Source of the DNA: UBA7236 sp035439505
GTDB taxonomy: Bacteria; Bacteroidota; Bacteroidia; Chitinophagales; BACL12
NCBI GenBank assembly: GCA_035439505.1
Contig: DAORKJ010000011.1
Location: forward strand, 3,906-67,905
Length of the DNA stretch: 64,000 bases
Direction of reading: 5' to 3'
The notes under the pieces are model-generated. The model was not told the origin of the DNA. It did no database searches and was given only the letters and a program-made list of their open reading frames with translations. This document shows, in pieces, positions 61,959-64,000 of the stretch. Numbering within the stretch: the stretch's first letter is position 1; each line of letters starts with the position of its first letter. Both the position numbers and the translations under genes were made by a program.

Positions 61959-62891
61959 ATGATTTTATTACAACGTTTTATTGCCATTGGATGGATTTTG
62001 GTTAGCGGTCAATTAATGGGGCAAATAAGTGCTGATAATTACCGTATATATTCTGTTAAAACAGGAACAGAGGTAACGCTATCAGCAATTGTGGAGGATA
62101 TGGCTAATTATGACGTAGTATTATACGGTGAAGAACATGATGATGCGGTAACACATTTTATAGAAGCACAGTTACTCACTTTAATGCATCAGCAATACGG
62201 AGAAAAAATAGCCTTATCGCTAGAGATGTTTGACCGCGATGTACAACCTGTTATGGATGAATATTTACAGGGTAGTATACGTGAAAAACATTTTACCAAA
62301 GATGCGCGTGTATGGAGCAATTATACCGACTACAAACCAATGGTAGAATACGCTAAAACAAACGGCATTCCTGTTATTTGTGCAAATGCTGCTAGCAGAT
62401 ATACCAACCTTGCAGGCAGAGAAGGGCAAAAAGCGCTTATGGCACTTCCTGAAAGTTCTAAAGCATTTATGGCGCCATTGCCATACGATACCGCTTCAGG
62501 TAAATATTATGAAAAATTGGTTGAACTTACACGACATGACCCAACAACATCAACCGATTCTACAGGCAAACAAATTGCACCTGTTACAATGATGAGTGGT
62601 TTTAATTTAATAATGGGCCAATCGCTTTGGGATGCTACAATGGCCTATTCAATAACACAATATTTAAAATCAAATAAGGGCAAAAAAGTTTTACAAATAA
62701 ACGGACGTTTTCATAGCGATGAAGGATATGCAATTGTAACACAAATAAAAAATTATAATAAAAAAATAAAACCATTGGTTATTTCTGCAGGACCCGATTT
62801 AAGTTTCCCGGTAATTGACTGGAAACAATTTAGTTATTTAGGCGACTACATCATCATTACCGACCCTGCTGTTCCAAAGTCATTTGAATAA
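61959..62891 (+). CDS. ChaN-like (DUF399) haem-binding family protein
   Basis: 310 residues with a likely signal peptide (MILLQRFIAIGWILVSGQLM). Family marks are VLYGEEHDDAVTHFIEAQLL (about 47-66), LSLEMFDRDVQPVMDEYLQG and QINGRFHSDEGYAIVTQI with conserved His residues. ChaN-type proteins bind haem and are iron-regulated in some bacteria. Here a lipobox is not clear, so it may be periplasmic or surface-exported by another route. Downstream of and probably cotranscribed with the pentapeptide gene; terminator at 62911. Confidence 0.85.
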   Translation: MILLQRFIAIGWILVSGQLMGQISADNYRIYSVKTGTEVTLSAIVEDMANYDVVLYGEEHDDAVTHFIEAQLLTLMHQQYGEKIALSLEMFDRDVQPVMDEYLQGSIREKHFTKDARVWSNYTDYKPMVEYAKTNGIPVICANAASRYTNLAGREGQKALMALPESSKAFMAPLPYDTASGKYYEKLVELTRHDPTTSTDSTGKQIAPVTMMSGFNLIMGQSLWDATMAYSITQYLKSNKGKKVLQINGRFHSDEGYAIVTQIKNYNKKIKPLVISAGPDLSFPVIDWKQFSYLGDYIIITDPAVPKSFE

Positions 62892-62910
62892 TAGATTTAC
62901 GCGCATAAAA

Positions 62911-62938
62911 AAAGCCTGAAATAATCAGGCTTTTTTTT
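62911..62938. terminator. Bidirectional terminator
   Basis: AAAGCCTGA (62911-62919) pairs with TCAGGCTTT (62925-62933), 5-base loop, T run to 62938, and a long A run on the left that gives U on the minus strand. It lies between convergent genes. Confidence 0.93.
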
Positions 62939-62953
62939 TATTTCATTATTTTT

Positions 62954-64000
62954 TTATCGCATTAGCAATACCATCGATGATTTGGTGATACTAAATCCAA
63001 ATGCATCTATACCTCTAATTAATACCACGTAGTTACCAACTTCTTGTTCAAGTGAAAGACGTGTTCCGTCCCACCCTTGGGTTGGATCTGAGGTTTCATA
63101 AATCAACTCACCCCAGCGATTATAAATCGAGAAATAAGTAACCTGACCAAGACCAACTAATACCGGTTTATATGTATCGTTTAAACCATCACCGTTAGGT
63201 GTAAATGCTGTTGGTGATACAATAATGGTTTGAGGTAATAAAAATACCGTAACAGAATCTGTGTTTTCACAACCAAATTGGTCAGTACCTGTTACGTAAT
63301 AAATTATGGTGTCCTCAGGGAATGCTGTAGGATCTGGAACTACAGGATTAGATAAATAATCTTCCGGTGTCCATTCATAGGTTACCGCTCCGGTAGCGTT
63401 TAATTGTGCAAATCCACCATCTACCATATATTGATCTTCGCCGGCATCAACATCCGGTAATTCACGAAGGTATAAACCCATATTATCTGTAGCAGGGCAG
63501 CCATTAGCATCAAATACGGTAAGCATATAAAACATATTTGTTAATGGACCTTCCACAGCAGGATTTGCTAGTGTAGGGTCATCAAGGTAAACAGGAGGCG
63601 ACCATAAATAGGTTGCACCACCACTTCCTAATAAGTGAACAGTGTCACCAGGACAAACATCGATATCCGGACCGGCATCTGCAACTGGTGGTTCAGGAAC
63701 TTCAACGGTAATTTCACGTTCAAGTGTTCCACAAATACCCACACCTACAGCGGTATAAATAGTTGTAACATCAGGAGAAGCAGTAACAGTGTCACCAGTT
63801 GTTGCACTTAGACCATCAGCAGGTGACCAAGTCCAGTCATAATCATCACCATCAATAATATTTAATTCAACAGAATCTCCCGGGCAAATCAAGGTGAAAC
63901 CGGCATCTGAAATATCAATACCATCAGCAGCAACCCCTACAGCAGTTGTTGCTTCAAGGGCTTCCTCTAAATCATCTTCGTCTAATATATAGGCATAAGC
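62954..64000 (-). CDS. T9SS type B cargo (gliding-motility-associated C-terminal domain), 5' end outside window
   Basis: The frame is open without a stop from 62954 to the right edge, at least 348 residues, so the gene is cut by the window. A TTG at 63890-63892 is an internal Leu, not the start. Visible are three or more Ig-like/PKD-like beta modules (YDWTWSPADGLSATTGDTVT, LLGSGGATYLWSPPVYLDDP, YEWTPEDYLSNPVV) and the type B sorting domain (AFTPNGDGLNDTYKP, FSIYNRWGELIYETSD, GWDGTRL...SMVLLMR). It is predicted to be exported by T9SS and attached at the surface. Sister cargo in this window mostly have type A domains. Confidence 0.9.
   Translation of the reverse strand, partial: AYAYILDEDDLEEALEATTAVGVAADGIDISDAGFTLICPGDSVELNIIDGDDYDWTWSPADGLSATTGDTVTASPDVTTIYTAVGVGICGTLEREITVEVPEPPVADAGPDIDVCPGDTVHLLGSGGATYLWSPPVYLDDPTLANPAVEGPLTNMFYMLTVFDANGCPATDNMGLYLRELPDVDAGEDQYMVDGGFAQLNATGAVTYEWTPEDYLSNPVVPDPTAFPEDTIIYYVTGTDQFGCENTDSVTVFLLPQTIIVSPTAFTPNGDGLNDTYKPVLVGLGQVTYFSIYNRWGELIYETSDPTQGWDGTRLSLEQEVGNYVVLIRGIDAFGFSITKSSMVLLMR

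Noticed and set aside
63890..63892. TTG as the start of the last gene
   Set aside because: The frame is open upstream to the window edge with beta-domain-like sequence, so this codon is an internal Leu.

Overview
The window is an A+T-rich stretch of a Bacteroidota chromosome, most likely a Chitinophagales/Saprospiria-like lineage. The evidence is six proteins with type IX secretion (T9SS) C-terminal sorting domains, a DUF5686 outer-membrane protein, OmpA proteins with PD40 repeats, an ECF sigma factor overlapping a membrane-anchored barrel protein, an absence of Shine-Dalgarno sequences, and Bacteroidota-type -7 elements (TAnnTTTG) in front of many genes. A block of exactly 100 N (13672-13771) inside folC shows that this is a scaffolded draft assembly. 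I see no rRNA, tRNA, CRISPR array, transposase, prophage or T9SS machinery genes.

Layout: 1-5200 holds a protein with a duplicated unknown module, a helical TPR-like protein and a lipoprotein with a thrice-repeated 12-residue motif. 5282-6050 is a gene-free array of 14 GC-rich palindromic units in three higher-order copies. 6065-11267 (minus strand) carries an ABC exporter, a SulP anion transporter, a haem-motif lipoprotein and an MFS transporter. 11559-16529 carries exbB-exbD-tonB-like energy transduction genes, folC (gapped), a TlpA-type thioredoxin lipoprotein or exported protein, an unlisted 39-residue membrane peptide on the minus strand, and msrB. 16534-22494 is a signalling block: an OmpR/PhoR-type pair, a hybrid kinase with REC and Hpt domains, and an NtrC-type sigma-54 activator.

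22653-33735 is occupied by two giant T9SS-exported paralogues (about 1770 and 1830 residues) built from shuffled copies of the same three modules. One of these modules (about 210 residues, five copies) I cannot assign to a named family. 33788-46238 holds nth, two tandem OmpA/PD40 proteins (the second lacks an obvious start codon), ilvE, a possible HolD-like protein, rdgB, an ECF sigma/anti-sigma-barrel pair, a DUF5686 protein and an SGNH-like protein. 46235-50713 (minus) is a run of six genes: small membrane protein, CNT nucleoside transporter, crcB, DUF151-UVR protein, etfA and etfB. 50874-62891 holds tilS, mdh, two M43 metalloproteases, a retropepsin-like protein, TPR, MopE-like, pentapeptide and ChaN-like proteins. 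The last gene (T9SS type B cargo) runs off the right edge.

Together the window mixes housekeeping functions with cell-envelope and secreted functions. Most gene ends carry clear hairpin-plus-U-tract terminators. The strongest candidates for undescribed biology are the repeated module of the two giant exported proteins, the palindromic array, the orphan minus-strand hairpin terminator at 167-206, and the 39-residue membrane peptide. None of these is proven here.
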